From CAWBRT01 sp963696525 (GTDB taxonomy: Bacteria; Acidobacteriota; Terriglobia; Terriglobales; Acidobacteriaceae): a DNA stretch of 64,000 bases. The notes beneath the pieces are model-generated. The model saw only the letters and a program-made list of their open reading frames with translations, ran no database searches and had not been told where the DNA came from. Location of the stretch: assembly GCA_963696525.1 (NCBI GenBank), contig CAVOKO010000003.1:310001-374000 (forward strand), in the 5' to 3' direction. Positions 50,748 through 59,468 of the stretch are shown one piece after another. The position numbers were made by a program, and so were the translations under genes. Every line of letters begins with the position of its first letter. The stretch's first letter is position 1.

Positions 50748-51374
50748 TCAAAGACTTTTGGTTCGTTGAGGATTTTCTTCAATAAAAGCTTGCAAGCCAG
50801 CCCGTTCCGTGTCCGCCATATTCGCGAACTTCAATCGCATTCCCAGCCCAGGATGAGAGGTCAGAACCTCTGCTTCCGTGCGAACTTCAGCTCCATGAAT
50901 CTTGAGAGTCAAAAATAGTCTGTCCTGAACATCCAGCGGCGTCGCTGTTGCGACATAACACCGATCCAAACTGAGGTCAGCTACAGCGCCGCGCATTACA
51001 TACTTGGTCCCAGGCTTGAAGCCTGGCTCGGTCCGTTGGTTCGTGAAATTGCGAAATGCGTCGCCGGGTATGTAAGGAATTGCGCGTCGCCAAAGATTGT
51101 TCCATCCGCCGATTACTTGCAGACCGACGTGGCCCTGTGACTTGGATCCCATCTTTCCGGTCCACATGACCCGAGCCGGCACACTCTTATCGTCGTAACT
51201 TACGGTGATCTCGGCACCACGCCGAACGGTCTGCATGAGACCCTCGATACGGACTCCATTCGCCGTCAAATCGACTCTCGTACAGGTTTGTTTAAAAGAC
51301 TCGCCGTCAGCATTCTCCCAAGAGACGCGAACTGGAAGAGCAAGCCGCAGCCGCATCTCCCACCGCATTCCCAT
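50748..51374 (-). CDS. Tandem PilZ-domain protein
   Basis: A 208-residue protein with two PilZ-like barrels. The first has RWEMRLRLALPVRVSW and RVDLTANGVRIEG (RxxxR-like and D-x-T/S-x-x-G). The second begins around residue 120 with YVMRGAVADLSLDRCYVAT and ends LGMRLKFANM. The second lacks a full RxxxR, so probably only the first binds c-di-GMP. It is a soluble protein. It lies in the c-di-GMP cluster with GGDEF-EAL and single PilZ genes. Confidence 0.78.
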   Translation of the reverse strand: MGMRWEMRLRLALPVRVSWENADGESFKQTCTRVDLTANGVRIEGLMQTVRRGAEITVSYDDKSVPARVMWTGKMGSKSQGHVGLQVIGGWNNLWRRAIPYIPGDAFRNFTNQRTEPGFKPGTKYVMRGAVADLSLDRCYVATATPLDVQDRLFLTLKIHGAEVRTEAEVLTSHPGLGMRLKFANMADTERAGLQAFIEENPQRTKSL

Positions 51375-52047
51375 GGAACGGAGATTGATCCAATTGATCT
51401 GCGCTACGCAAGTTACGGCAGTAACGAGGTGAGTATCCAGTCATTAAAGATCAGACTGCCAAGAAGACCTCACACTCGTCATGTCGACCGCTCATAGGTT
51501 CGCGTCCGTGGTCGCGCTGGAGAGGGTACCGTCGTCGCGGATAGATCACGCAAGGCGCTTAAGAATGGCGCCGTCAGTGGATGTATGGTCGGCAACTCGG
51601 AAGTTATCGTGAAACCCAGTGGACAGCAAGTAATTGGCGACAAATCGCCTCACCACTTACGGTCGCGAGGATAAAGCAGATCCTCCGCTATGCTCAGGAT
51701 GACACTCGGGAGGTACTTTGATTTCGCTACGCTCAGGATGACACTCAGGAGGTTCGTTGATTTCGCTATGCTCAGGATGAAACTCGGGAGGTTCTTTGAT
51801 TAATGCAAATATTTCCGGGGAGATTCAATGCAAAGCATCTACAGGACACCACGCTGGAGCTTGTTTCATAAACCGAAGTTAGAGGAGACGGCGAATCCCC
51901 TCAGGGGCTAAAGCCCGCACTCTTGTTGGCTCTGGACGGACGGGCTAAAGGCATCCCAGCAAGCCAAATACACGCTTGCCGGGGACCCCGCAAAGCCCGT
52001 CCCCTTCAACACGGCTTTAAAAGCCGCGCCCCTTTAAAGAACTATTT
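51375..52047. repeat. Spacer with 39-base tandem repeat and hairpins
   Basis: Nearly three copies of a 39-base unit built around GCTCAGGATGACACTC lie at about 51687-51800 (unit cores at 51692, 51731 and 51770). A hairpin of the CCCCGGCAAGC family in reverse orientation is at 51955-51983, and a small palindrome CGGCTTT-A-AAAGCCG sits near 52012-52026, just before xerC. No gene was found. Confidence 0.7.
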
Positions 52048-53154
52048 ATGAAACAAGTTCTAGCGAAAAGTAAAGCGACCAGCCCGCGGGATACTTCAGG
52101 TATGCCGGCGAAGGGATCGAAGAAAGAATCGGGAGCGCCAGCCAAAAAAGTGAGCGCGCAAGCAAAGGCATCGGCGAAAGAACCCGCAGCGATAGAATCA
52201 ATGACGAAGGAGTCGACGGTGGGGCAGTCGAAAGAATCAGGGGCGAAGCCATCGAAGGTGGCGCGTGACGTGGCGCTGTTTTTGCGTTCACTGCGCGAAA
52301 AGAATGCCTCGCCGCACACTATCAAGGCTTACAAAACCAATCTCGAGCAGTTTTCAGCCTACCTTGACCTTCGTCCCGGCCAGAGTGTGTGGGAGGCGGT
52401 CGACCACGTGCGGATTCGCGGTTTTCTCTCGCATCTGTATGACCACGGACTGACTAAGCCTTCGGTGGCGCGGGCGCTGGCCGCGGTGCGTTCGCTGTTC
52501 AAATTTCTGGCGCGTGAAAAATTGGTGAAGCAGAATCCCGCTCTGCTGGTCGCGACTCCGAAGCTGGCTAAGAAACTGCCGCGCGTGCCCACCATCGAAG
52601 AGATGAACCGCGCGCTCGATGCGGCGCAGCCTGAGCAGGCAATGCTTCCCAAGCGCGATCGGCTGATCTTCGAACTGCTTTACGGGTGCGGAATCCGCAA
52701 CTCGGAGCTGACCGGCATCAACGTCGAACATATCTATTGGAGCCAGCAGGGGATTATGGTGCGCGGCAAAGGCAAGAAAGAGCGGCTGGTGCCGTTCGGA
52801 GATAAGGCCGATTGGGCATTGCGCGATTGTCTACGCGAGCGTCAGAGGGTGCTGTCGGATTTGCAAAAGACGTCGCCGGCTCTGATCATCAATCGCCGCG
52901 GCACGCGCCTGACCACGCGCAGCGTCGGACGCATCGTCAAAGCCATCGCGGTGGCCAATGGCTTGTCTCCCGAAGTGCATCCGCACACCCTGCGGCACGC
53001 CTTTGGGACGCATCTGCTGGAAGAAGGCGCGGACCTGCGCTCCATCCAGGAGTTGCTGGGACACGAACGGCTAGCCACCACGCAACGCTATACACAGCTC
53101 TCCACGCGCAAAGTGATGGAAGTTTACGACAAGACGCATCCCCGGGCGAAGTGA
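52048..53154 (+). CDS. xerC: Tyrosine recombinase XerC-like
   Basis: A 368-residue recombinase. Residues 1-70 are a Lys/Ala/Ser-rich extension (for example KKVSAQAKASAKEPAAIES) not found in typical 300-residue Xer proteins. The core-binding domain follows (FLRSLREKNASPHTIKAYKT), then the catalytic domain with Arg in YGCGIRNSELTGI, Lys in VRGKGKKERLVP, HxxR in HPHTLRHAFGTH, His in LGHERLATT and Tyr in QRYTQLS. The extension suggests the true start may be later, but the first ATG gives an open frame; no clear ribosome binding site supports it. Probable partner of the XerD-like protein at 22374-23354. Confidence 0.9.
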   Translation: MKQVLAKSKATSPRDTSGMPAKGSKKESGAPAKKVSAQAKASAKEPAAIESMTKESTVGQSKESGAKPSKVARDVALFLRSLREKNASPHTIKAYKTNLEQFSAYLDLRPGQSVWEAVDHVRIRGFLSHLYDHGLTKPSVARALAAVRSLFKFLAREKLVKQNPALLVATPKLAKKLPRVPTIEEMNRALDAAQPEQAMLPKRDRLIFELLYGCGIRNSELTGINVEHIYWSQQGIMVRGKGKKERLVPFGDKADWALRDCLRERQRVLSDLQKTSPALIINRRGTRLTTRSVGRIVKAIAVANGLSPEVHPHTLRHAFGTHLLEEGADLRSIQELLGHERLATTQRYTQLSTRKVMEVYDKTHPRAK

Positions 53155-53435
53155 TTGGTTAAGGATCGTGCGGCGGTGGCGTGTATGGAAATCAAAGTCT
53201 CACATCTGCTAACTGCGGCAGATATGGGGCACCTGCAGGGCACCTCGGCACGAAAAGCAGATCCTTCGCTTCCACCCCAACAAGCCACCTGCGGGCTTGT
53301 CAAGGACCCCGGCTGCGCTCAGGGTGACACCCGAACGACATTCTGGAACCTGGGCCGTTACCTCCTCGCCGCTTGACAGAGGCTTGCGCCGGGGCTACGC
53401 TTGTGTGGCGAATAAAAAGCGAAGATGTAGACCCC
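53155..53435. repeat. Composite palindromic repeat, reverse orientation
   Basis: The sequence from about 53205 to 53335 is the reverse complement of the composite seen near 21900-22017: GCAGATCCTTCGCTT, then a hairpin with CAAGCC / GGCTTG arms, then CGCTCAGGGTGACAC. A separate hairpin (CATCTGC / GCAGATATG) is near 53205-53225. No gene was identified. Confidence 0.65.
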
Positions 53436-54491
53436 ATGCCAGCCCTCCACAATTCGTACCTCTTCCACCTGGTTGAACCGGAAGAAGAATCCCCGGGAAG
53501 CGGCCTGGTGGGAATTGCCAAGCTGGCCGCCCAGGGTGAGTTCGTGCGTCCCGGCCACAACGTGCAATATTTCACCCTCGAGGCACGCACCCTGCTGAAC
53601 CGTTGCGACGCCCCGCGCATGCCGTTCAAGTGGACGATCAATCCCTACAGAGGCTGCGAATTCGCCTGCAAATACTGCTACGCGCGCTACACACACGAGT
53701 TTATGGAGATGCGCGACGGGCTCGACTTCGAGCGCAAGATCTACATCAAGCAGCAGGCGGCGTGGCTACTGCGCAGAGACCTGCGACGGGTGAAAGGCGG
53801 CGAAGCGATCGCGATCGGCACCGCAACCGATCCCTATCAGCCCGCCGAGCGCCAGCATCGCGTCACGCGGGAGATCCTGGAGGAGCTGGCGCAGCACCGC
53901 GGATTCGAGATCGGCATGGTCACCAAGTCGGACCTGATTCTGCGCGACCTCGATGTTTTAGGGCGCGTGGCAGAGCAGAACCGTCTCTATGTGAACGTGA
54001 CGATCACGACCCTCGATGCCAGGCTGGCCCGCGTGCTCGAACCGCGCGCCCCGCGGCCCGACCTGCGCATGCATGCCGTCGAGGAGCTGAACCGGGCAGG
54101 CATCGACGCCGGGGTGATTTGCGCACCGGTGCTGCCGGGTATAACCGATTCGGAGGAATCGCTGGAAGCGCTGGTCGCGGCCACCAAAAAGGCAGGCGGC
54201 AAGAATATATTCGCCAACCCTCTGTTCCTTAAACCATGCTCGGCGGCGATTTTTCTGCCCTTTTTGGAAAAAGAGTTCCCTGCCCTGGTCAAGCAATATA
54301 AGGAGCGCTATGCCAGCCGCGCTTTCGTCTCCGAAGCCTACCATCGGGAGATTTCGAAGCGCATGGCGAAGCTGCGGGAGAAATACGCAATCGACTTCGA
54401 GCGCGAGCCACTCCCGCGCCGGCAGAGGGACGAAGCGGCAGCAGTGCAGTTATCGCTATTTCAGGCGACGGAGAGGCGGGCGGCGTCCTAG
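53436..54491 (+). CDS. Radical SAM protein, SplB/Rv2578c-like
   Basis: A 351-residue radical SAM enzyme. The cluster motif is CEFACKYCYAR (CxxxCxxC) preceded by WTINPYRG. AIAIGTATDPYQPAERQHRV and RYASRAFVSEAYHREISKRM are characteristic of the Rv2578c family, related to spore photoproduct lyase but of unknown substrate. The start at 53436 gives MPALHNSYLFHLVEPEE; a TTG at 53373 is an alternative. No clear ribosome binding site is visible. It stands alone, flanked by repeats. Confidence 0.88.
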   Translation: MPALHNSYLFHLVEPEEESPGSGLVGIAKLAAQGEFVRPGHNVQYFTLEARTLLNRCDAPRMPFKWTINPYRGCEFACKYCYARYTHEFMEMRDGLDFERKIYIKQQAAWLLRRDLRRVKGGEAIAIGTATDPYQPAERQHRVTREILEELAQHRGFEIGMVTKSDLILRDLDVLGRVAEQNRLYVNVTITTLDARLARVLEPRAPRPDLRMHAVEELNRAGIDAGVICAPVLPGITDSEESLEALVAATKKAGGKNIFANPLFLKPCSAAIFLPFLEKEFPALVKQYKERYASRAFVSEAYHREISKRMAKLREKYAIDFEREPLPRRQRDEAAAVQLSLFQATERRAAS

Positions 54492-54591
54492 TTTGAATTG
54501 CTACTGATAACTTGATCGCTTTCCGGTTCAGGAGAAGCGACGGTATTTTCGAAAAACTCCCAGCCTTCTTTTGCAAGTCACCTTTTGACAG

Positions 54592-55095
54592 TCAGCGAGG
54601 CAGTTCCACACCGGCGATTTTTGCCGCCAGATACTTGATGCCGGGATAGCCCGCCCACTCGCCGTTGTTGGCCCGCAATCCGTAGACAATGCCGAGCCCC
54701 AGGTTCAGCAGCCAGGTGAGCGCACCGCCGCCCCAGAAGACAACAAAAAAAAGTATTGGGAAGCCGATGGCAGCCGGCCCCACCGCTCCCTTATGGCGGG
54801 CAAGGGCAGTAAAGAATCCGGCGAAAAGAGCCAGCAAAGTCGCGCCCCAGGCCAGCATCACCAGCAACTGGAAAAACACCGCCTGCAGCGCGTGATAACG
54901 CACGAACCTGGAATCCTTGCGCACCAGAAAGATGATCAGCGGAGCGATGAGCCAGGAAAATATTTGCAGGACGTGGGCCAGCATGCCCAAGGTGCGTTCG
55001 TCGCGCGTAGGCTCCGGCAAGAGCACCGGGGCTGGGGTTGGTTCGGTGGCATTCGAGGGCGGCAAGTCGGACGGCAAACTGGAAAGGTCGCTCAT
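54592..55095 (-). CDS. DUF4870-like membrane protein
   Basis: A 167-residue protein. A Pro-rich N-terminal tail (residues 1-30) is followed by RTLGMLAHVLQIFSWLIAPL, IIFLVRKDSRFVRYHALQAV and three membrane segments, ending in a short amphipathic tail. FVRYHALQA with the membrane layout is characteristic of DUF4870/TMEM-like proteins. Function is unknown. Confidence 0.8.
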   Translation of the reverse strand: MSDLSSLPSDLPPSNATEPTPAPVLLPEPTRDERTLGMLAHVLQIFSWLIAPLIIFLVRKDSRFVRYHALQAVFFQLLVMLAWGATLLALFAGFFTALARHKGAVGPAAIGFPILFFVVFWGGGALTWLLNLGLGIVYGLRANNGEWAGYPGIKYLAAKIAGVELPR

Positions 55096-55277
55096 ATCGG
55101 CAGTGGTTCAACAGCCGGATTGTACACCCCACAGGGCGCGAAGGGTTCGCTTTCGGCCCTGGTTTCGCTATGGTGGCAAAATAATGCCCCACCCAAGCTT
55201 CGCTTGAATGGGACACGCGCAACCAGCGATGCCTTCGTCATCAAAAAGGAGCCCCGCATGGCCGCGGGGCTTTGCTG
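55096..55277. repeat. Spacer with hairpin repeats
   Basis: A hairpin CCCACCCAAGC / GCTTGAATGGG is at about 55189-55212. A second hairpin (arms 55250-55257 and 55264-55271, AGCCCCGC / GCGGGGCT) has T-rich sequence on both sides and could be a bidirectional terminator. No gene is evident. Confidence 0.55.
55250..55271 (-). terminator. Hairpin terminator at the end of the remnant frame
   Basis: Eight-base perfect stem AGCCCCGC / GCGGGGCT with a six-base loop, followed on the minus strand by CCTTTTTGA. It sits seven bases after the stop of the remnant frame at 55278. Confidence 0.6.
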
Positions 55278-55400
55278 TTAATACGACAGGCGATTCATTT
55301 GTCTTTCGCGCCTGGCGATGGTGCCGCGCACGTGTTCCGGCAGGCTGCGGAAAAATTCAGCATAGGCTAGACCGATTTCGCGGAAGGTATATCCCGAAAA
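55278..55400 (-). pseudogene. Possible gene remnant between two hairpins
   Basis: The minus-strand frame ends FREIGLAYAEFFRSLPEHVR, then GTIARRERQMNRLSY and a stop, with a strong terminator-like hairpin immediately after. There is no plausible start codon between this and the upstream terminator (55404-55423). It looks like the C-terminal end of a lost gene. I do not recognise the family. Confidence 0.3.
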
Positions 55401-55423
55401 AAAGCCGGGCGTTAACGCCCGGC
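55397..55423 (-). terminator. Rho-independent terminator of the beta-propeller lipoprotein
   Basis: Perfect eight-base arms GCCGGGCG / CGCCCGGC around a TTAA loop (55404-55423) followed on the minus strand by TTTTTTT (55403-55397). It lies 36 bases after the stop codon of the propeller gene. Confidence 0.88.
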
Positions 55424-55458
55424 AGTGATATTGGGGATACGCCAGCTCCGAAATTGTT

Positions 55459-56643
55459 CTAATACGTGATGGCAATATTGGAATTCGTCTGCATACTACT
55501 AGGTGCATACGTCGAGTTCATGGGAGTCAGGACTCCGGTCGTCTGATTGATCGTGTACCCGGTAATGTTGTTAGAGGACCCGTTCGCAACATACAGGAAA
55601 GTGCCCGAGGGATCCGCCGTCAGCCCCCAAGGGTAACTGCCAGCCGCGAAAGGCGAGCCGGTTATCATGGTCAGCGCTCCGGTCGTCGAGTTGAACGAGT
55701 ATCCCCAGACTCCGTTGCGCGCGTCGGAGATGTAGAGAAATTTGTTGCGTGGTTCAAAGACCATGTTTTGGATTAGGGCCGGGGGGAGGTTGGCCTGGGA
55801 CAGGAGAACAGGAAACCCTGCTATAAGTTGGGTTAACGAGCCGCGGGAGTTGACGCTATAACCAGTAATGCTACCGTTACCGTTACCCACATAGAGGAAT
55901 GCACCGCTCATATCAGCCACCATGTTGTAGAGTCGTGAACTCTCGTCTATCCATGGCGAGCCGGTGATGCTGACGGGAGTGCCGCTGGGACTGACGGTGA
56001 AGCCGAAGAGTAATGGTGTGCCACCCTCGCCTCCTCCATAGGTGCTCGTATAAAGATAGTTTCCCGCAAAGGTGATGGGCCCGAGGCTGGAGAAATAGGT
56101 AGCGTCATTCAGAGAACCGGCGTCGACACTGCCGAGGCTGGTCAGGGCTCCGGTGGTGCCGTCGATGCTAAAGGCGCTGACGAAACTATCGCTATCAGCC
56201 GTGAACAGGTATTTCCCGTCAGCGCTGAAGACGGGTGCGGTCCCGGTGTAGCCAGTGTTGGCCACGAGGTTGCCGATCTGGGTCAGCTTGCCGCTGCTGT
56301 CGATCGAAAATGCCTGGATAGTCGGACCCGAGTAGTCGGCCACGTAGATCCATTTGCCGTTGGGATGTACCGTTACAACCGGGCAACCTGCGTATACGGT
56401 AACTGGCGAGGTGGAAACCTCTGTGAGAGCGCCGGTGCCTGCGTTTACCGTGAACACGCTCACCACGCTACTACAGACATCGTTGCCTACAATTGCGAAC
56501 TTCGGAGCGGCGGAAGTGAAGCTGTAGCTGTAGGTACTGCTGACGGGAGGGGTGCTGCTGCTGCCGCCGCAACCGGTCAGAATGATGCCGGTCGCCAAGA
56601 AGGCAATTATTGCGATATATATCAGTACACTTTTCTTCTTCAT
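55459..56643 (-). CDS. Beta-propeller lipoprotein (lactonase-like fold)
   Basis: A 394-residue lipoprotein. The signal peptide ends in the lipobox LTGC followed by GGSSS. It then has about seven repeats in which a blade contains FSIDGTTGALTSLG or YTINQTTGVLTPM and a following YVAN or YVAD strand, as in YbhE/lactonase-type seven-bladed propellers. It is anchored in a membrane after LspA processing. Catalytic residues cannot be judged. The start at 56643 (MKKKSVLIYIAI) has AGGAGA close upstream. A strong terminator follows the gene. Confidence 0.85.
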   Translation of the reverse strand: MKKKSVLIYIAIIAFLATGIILTGCGGSSSTPPVSSTYSYSFTSAAPKFAIVGNDVCSSVVSVFTVNAGTGALTEVSTSPVTVYAGCPVVTVHPNGKWIYVADYSGPTIQAFSIDSSGKLTQIGNLVANTGYTGTAPVFSADGKYLFTADSDSFVSAFSIDGTTGALTSLGSVDAGSLNDATYFSSLGPITFAGNYLYTSTYGGGEGGTPLLFGFTVSPSGTPVSITGSPWIDESSRLYNMVADMSGAFLYVGNGNGSITGYSVNSRGSLTQLIAGFPVLLSQANLPPALIQNMVFEPRNKFLYISDARNGVWGYSFNSTTGALTMITGSPFAAGSYPWGLTADPSGTFLYVANGSSNNITGYTINQTTGVLTPMNSTYAPSSMQTNSNIAITY

Positions 56644-56946
56644 TTCTCTCCTAGGTGAGTTATGGAAGACCAACACAGCCCGGGCAGACACCATGCGGCG
56701 CGTCCGACGCTCTAGATTTTGTAACTTGAATACTGACAGCAGACAGAGAGTCCCTACAGAAGAGGGGCGCTGGAAGCGGCAAACCTCGCTTTCCGTTGCC
56801 TATGGAAGAACCTCTTTTGTAGCTCTAAGTAGCTGGATCATACAGCTTGGGAGTGAGTTTGCAAACGAATACCGCACTGGGCAAGGCAAAACGGCCGCGA
56901 CGCTGTTCCGTTTTGGACTTAGCCGCATGATCAACATCACCCTCAA

Positions 56947-57648
56947 CTACGGTTCGCCGATCTCCTGTTCGAGCCGGTCGAGGCTGGGAATTAGCACCGT
57001 TCTGCCGTCCAGGGCAAGCAAGCCTTCGCTTTGGAAGCGGCTGAGATTGCGCGAGACCAGCTCGCGAACGGTTCCGATTTGCGCGGCTATATCCTGGTTG
57101 GTGGCGGTAAGAACGATTTTGGTTCCGGTGGGCGTCTTGTTGCCATCGCTGCGTGCCATCCGCAACAGCAGTGCGGCCAAGCGATGGCGCACGGTGGTGA
57201 ACGAGAGTTCCTCGATGATGCCAACCAACTGCCGCAGCCTGGCGCCCACCTTCTGCAGAACCTTGAGCGACACTTCTGGGTACTGTAGGCAAAAAGCGTG
57301 GAAATCCTGCTTGCTGAGAAAGAGCAGACTGCTTTTGGCGATGGCCTGCGACGAAGCAGGATAGGGACCGCCGTCGAAGACGGGAAGCTCGGCAATGGAA
57401 GCGCCCGCGCCCTCGATCGAAAGCACCTGTTCGCGCCCGCTGGCAGAGTTTTTGAAGATCCGCACGCTTCCCGACTGGATGATAAACATTCCGGCGCACG
57501 GCTGGCCCTCTTGAAAGATCATCTCTCCGGCGTCAAAAGTACGCTCAACGAGTCGCGCAGCCAGCAAATCGAACTGCGTATCGGTAAGCCCCGCAAACAG
57601 CGGGGCGGCTCTTAGCGTTTTTTCGAAATCGCGCCTGCTGGGCGGCAT
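56947..57648 (-). CDS. Crp/Fnr-family transcription regulator
   Basis: A 233-residue regulator. Residues about 15-130 are the cyclic-nucleotide-binding fold (FDAGEMIFQEGQPCAGMFII, then GSVRIFKNSASGREQVLSIE). The C-terminal winged helix has TNQDIAAQIGTVRELVSRNL, where the recognition helix carries R-E-x-x-x-R, the arrangement that reads TGTGA half-sites in CRP. No Cys cluster of FNR type is at the N-terminus. It is divergent from the Fe-S gene at 57871, with a perfect TGTGA-N6-TCACA site between them. Confidence 0.9.
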   Translation of the reverse strand: MPPSRRDFEKTLRAAPLFAGLTDTQFDLLAARLVERTFDAGEMIFQEGQPCAGMFIIQSGSVRIFKNSASGREQVLSIEGAGASIAELPVFDGGPYPASSQAIAKSSLLFLSKQDFHAFCLQYPEVSLKVLQKVGARLRQLVGIIEELSFTTVRHRLAALLLRMARSDGNKTPTGTKIVLTATNQDIAAQIGTVRELVSRNLSRFQSEGLLALDGRTVLIPSLDRLEQEIGEP

Positions 57649-57722
57649 GGAACGATTCTAGACCAGTTTTGCCAGAGGAATATCCAGCGCCAAATACTCG
57701 GCTGGCCGCGGACCCATCCGGC

Positions 57723-57738
57723 TGTGACGAAACTCACA
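57723..57738. promoter_or_regulatory. Consensus CRP-type operator
   Basis: TGTGACGAAACTCACA is a perfect TGTGA-N6-TCACA palindrome in the divergent spacer, 75 bases from the start of the Crp-family gene and 133 bases from the Fe-S protein start. It fits the regulator's R-E-x-x-x-R recognition helix. It could serve both promoters. Confidence 0.75.
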
Positions 57739-57870
57739 TCCACAAGTGATTAATAGCCGCGCGGAGACGCGTCGTATTTGCGACAATCTGATCGAGTTCC
57801 CACCCGTTAAATTATCGTGGATAGCGAAGTGCCACGGAGCAAAAGCCGGTGGCAGTGTGTGAGGGCAATT

Positions 57871-58707
57871 GTGATCATAGATCAGGAAAAGTGCGTGGCC
57901 TGCGGCAACTGCACTTATGTTTGTCCGATGGGCGCGATCTACGTCGACCCGGTGGTCAACCGGGCGACCGTTGAGCGCGACGAATGTGTCGAGTGCTATA
58001 GCTGCTACAACGGAATGAGCAAGGAGCACCTCAATCCCACGGTGGTGAGGCTGCTGCGCCGCTTGTTCAAGATGGCGCGCCTGCGCTTCGATCCCGAACC
58101 GGATGTTTGTCCAACCTCGGCGCTGACGCCGGACGAGTTGACGTGGCCACGGGTGATACGGCGCGCGTTCTCCGACCCGCTGGTGCCGCACGAGTCGACC
58201 GGGGTGCGCGGCCGCGGCACCGAAGAGGTCAAGACCAACGACCTGACCGGACGGGTGAAACGCGGCGAGGTCAACTTCACCATCGAGCTTGGCCGCCCCG
58301 GAGTCGGGGTTCGCATGTACGACATCCAGAAGATGACGATGGCGCTGGCCAAAATCGGCGTGGCTTTCGAGAAGAACAATCCCATCACCACGCTCATGCC
58401 CGACCCCACGACGGGCGCGCTGCAGCCGGAGGTGCTCAACGAGAAGATCCTTTCGGCGATCATTGAAGTGCTGGTCAAGATCGACCGCCTGGAAGAGATT
58501 GTCGGGGTGGTTCGCGAGGTCGAGAAGCAGGTGAAGACCGTGGTCGCGATCGCCACAGGGGTGCGCTGCGACGAGAACGGCGAAGAGAATGACGTAGCGC
58601 CCATCGTGCAGCGGCTGGGCTTCAAACTGATCCGGGCCAAGACAAACTTCGGGCTTGGCCGCATCACCAACGTCGAAGCAGCAAAAGCAGGAGCAGGCCA
58701 TGACTAA
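57871..58707 (+). CDS. 4Fe-4S ferredoxin-domain protein
   Basis: A 278-residue protein. The N-terminal cluster motif is CVACGNCTYVCPMGA (CxxCxxCxxxC) and a second Cys group is DECVECYSCYNG with DVCPTSAL. The C-terminal two-thirds is a domain of unknown family (VNFTIELGRPGVGVRMYD, then EVLNEKILSAIIEVLVKIDR). GTG at 57871 is chosen because GAGGG (57861-57865) lies five bases upstream. It overlaps the next gene by eight bases. With the CRP-type site upstream, it is likely a regulated electron-transfer or cofactor-related protein; the reaction is unknown. Confidence 0.8.
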   Translation: MIIDQEKCVACGNCTYVCPMGAIYVDPVVNRATVERDECVECYSCYNGMSKEHLNPTVVRLLRRLFKMARLRFDPEPDVCPTSALTPDELTWPRVIRRAFSDPLVPHESTGVRGRGTEEVKTNDLTGRVKRGEVNFTIELGRPGVGVRMYDIQKMTMALAKIGVAFEKNNPITTLMPDPTTGALQPEVLNEKILSAIIEVLVKIDRLEEIVGVVREVEKQVKTVVAIATGVRCDENGEENDVAPIVQRLGFKLIRAKTNFGLGRITNVEAAKAGAGHD

Positions 58708-59374
58708 TACCCTTCATCGCTTTGGCACTACGGAAAGTTTCCGTGACGATATCGTGATCTTCGCCCGCACCAGCCGAGGCAAGAACGACCAGAACTGCGT
58801 GCCCAAACTGAAACGCTTCCTGGAGATGGCGCTCAAGTACAATCCAGTGAACCTGGGCGATTCGGTGCATGGCGGCGCGCTGCGGCCCAAGGAACTCACG
58901 CCCAGCGCGCACTGGAGCCGCGGCATGGAACTGGAATACCGCACCGTGATCGATGGCATCGACGCGCCGACCAATGCCGTGGTGGTTCTCAACAACCTCG
59001 AAGCAGCCGAGAAGTTTCTCAAAGAGGTCAAGGAAGCCGACCTTGGGCTGTGCGTCAACATGTCGACCTCGCTGGAGAATGCGATGGCATGCTCGTGCGC
59101 CGCGGGCCAGCCGCGACACAGTCTCTCCTACTCTCTGGGGTTCGAGGGCGAGACCGAAAAGCTGCCGAATATGCAGGTGCTGATGCTGACGACGATGTGC
59201 GGCCACAGCATGGTGAGCGCCAGCCTGGCCCACAAAATGATCGATTGGGTGAAAGAAGGCCGGCGTACGCCCGAGCAGGCAGCGAAGTATCTGACCCGCT
59301 TCTGCTCTTGCGGGATTTACAATCCGAGCCGGGCACAACGCATCCTGGAAGACGCCAAGAAACATATGGAGTAA
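58700..59374 (+). CDS. Cys-rich conserved hypothetical protein
   Basis: A 224-residue protein with seven or so conserved-looking cysteines: NCVPKLKRF, LGLCVNMS, NAMACSCAAG, TTMCGHSMVSA and TRFCSCGIYNP. The ACSC and CSC groups suggest metal or cluster binding, but it matches no cluster motif I know. It overlaps the Fe-S gene by eight bases (start at 58700, AGGAG at 58689-58693), so the two products are probably made together and interact. No function assigned. Confidence 0.75.
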   Translation: MTNTLHRFGTTESFRDDIVIFARTSRGKNDQNCVPKLKRFLEMALKYNPVNLGDSVHGGALRPKELTPSAHWSRGMELEYRTVIDGIDAPTNAVVVLNNLEAAEKFLKEVKEADLGLCVNMSTSLENAMACSCAAGQPRHSLSYSLGFEGETEKLPNMQVLMLTTMCGHSMVSASLAHKMIDWVKEGRRTPEQAAKYLTRFCSCGIYNPSRAQRILEDAKKHME

Positions 59375-59395
59375 AGCGCGTGCCGCTCGCCCAGA

Positions 59396-59442
59396 AAACT
59401 ACCCCACTCAAGCAAGGGAAGCTTCAGTGGGCCACCTGTCGG
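59396..59442. repeat. Palindromic repeat between convergent genes
   Basis: CTACCCCACTCAAGC...GCTTCAGTGGGCCACC is a reverse-orientation copy of the GGTGGCC...GGGGTAGTTT hairpin family. It lies between convergent genes and may also end transcription. Confidence 0.6.
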
Positions 59443-59468
59443 TCAGCAGAGTTCTGAAGCGGCGAAGA

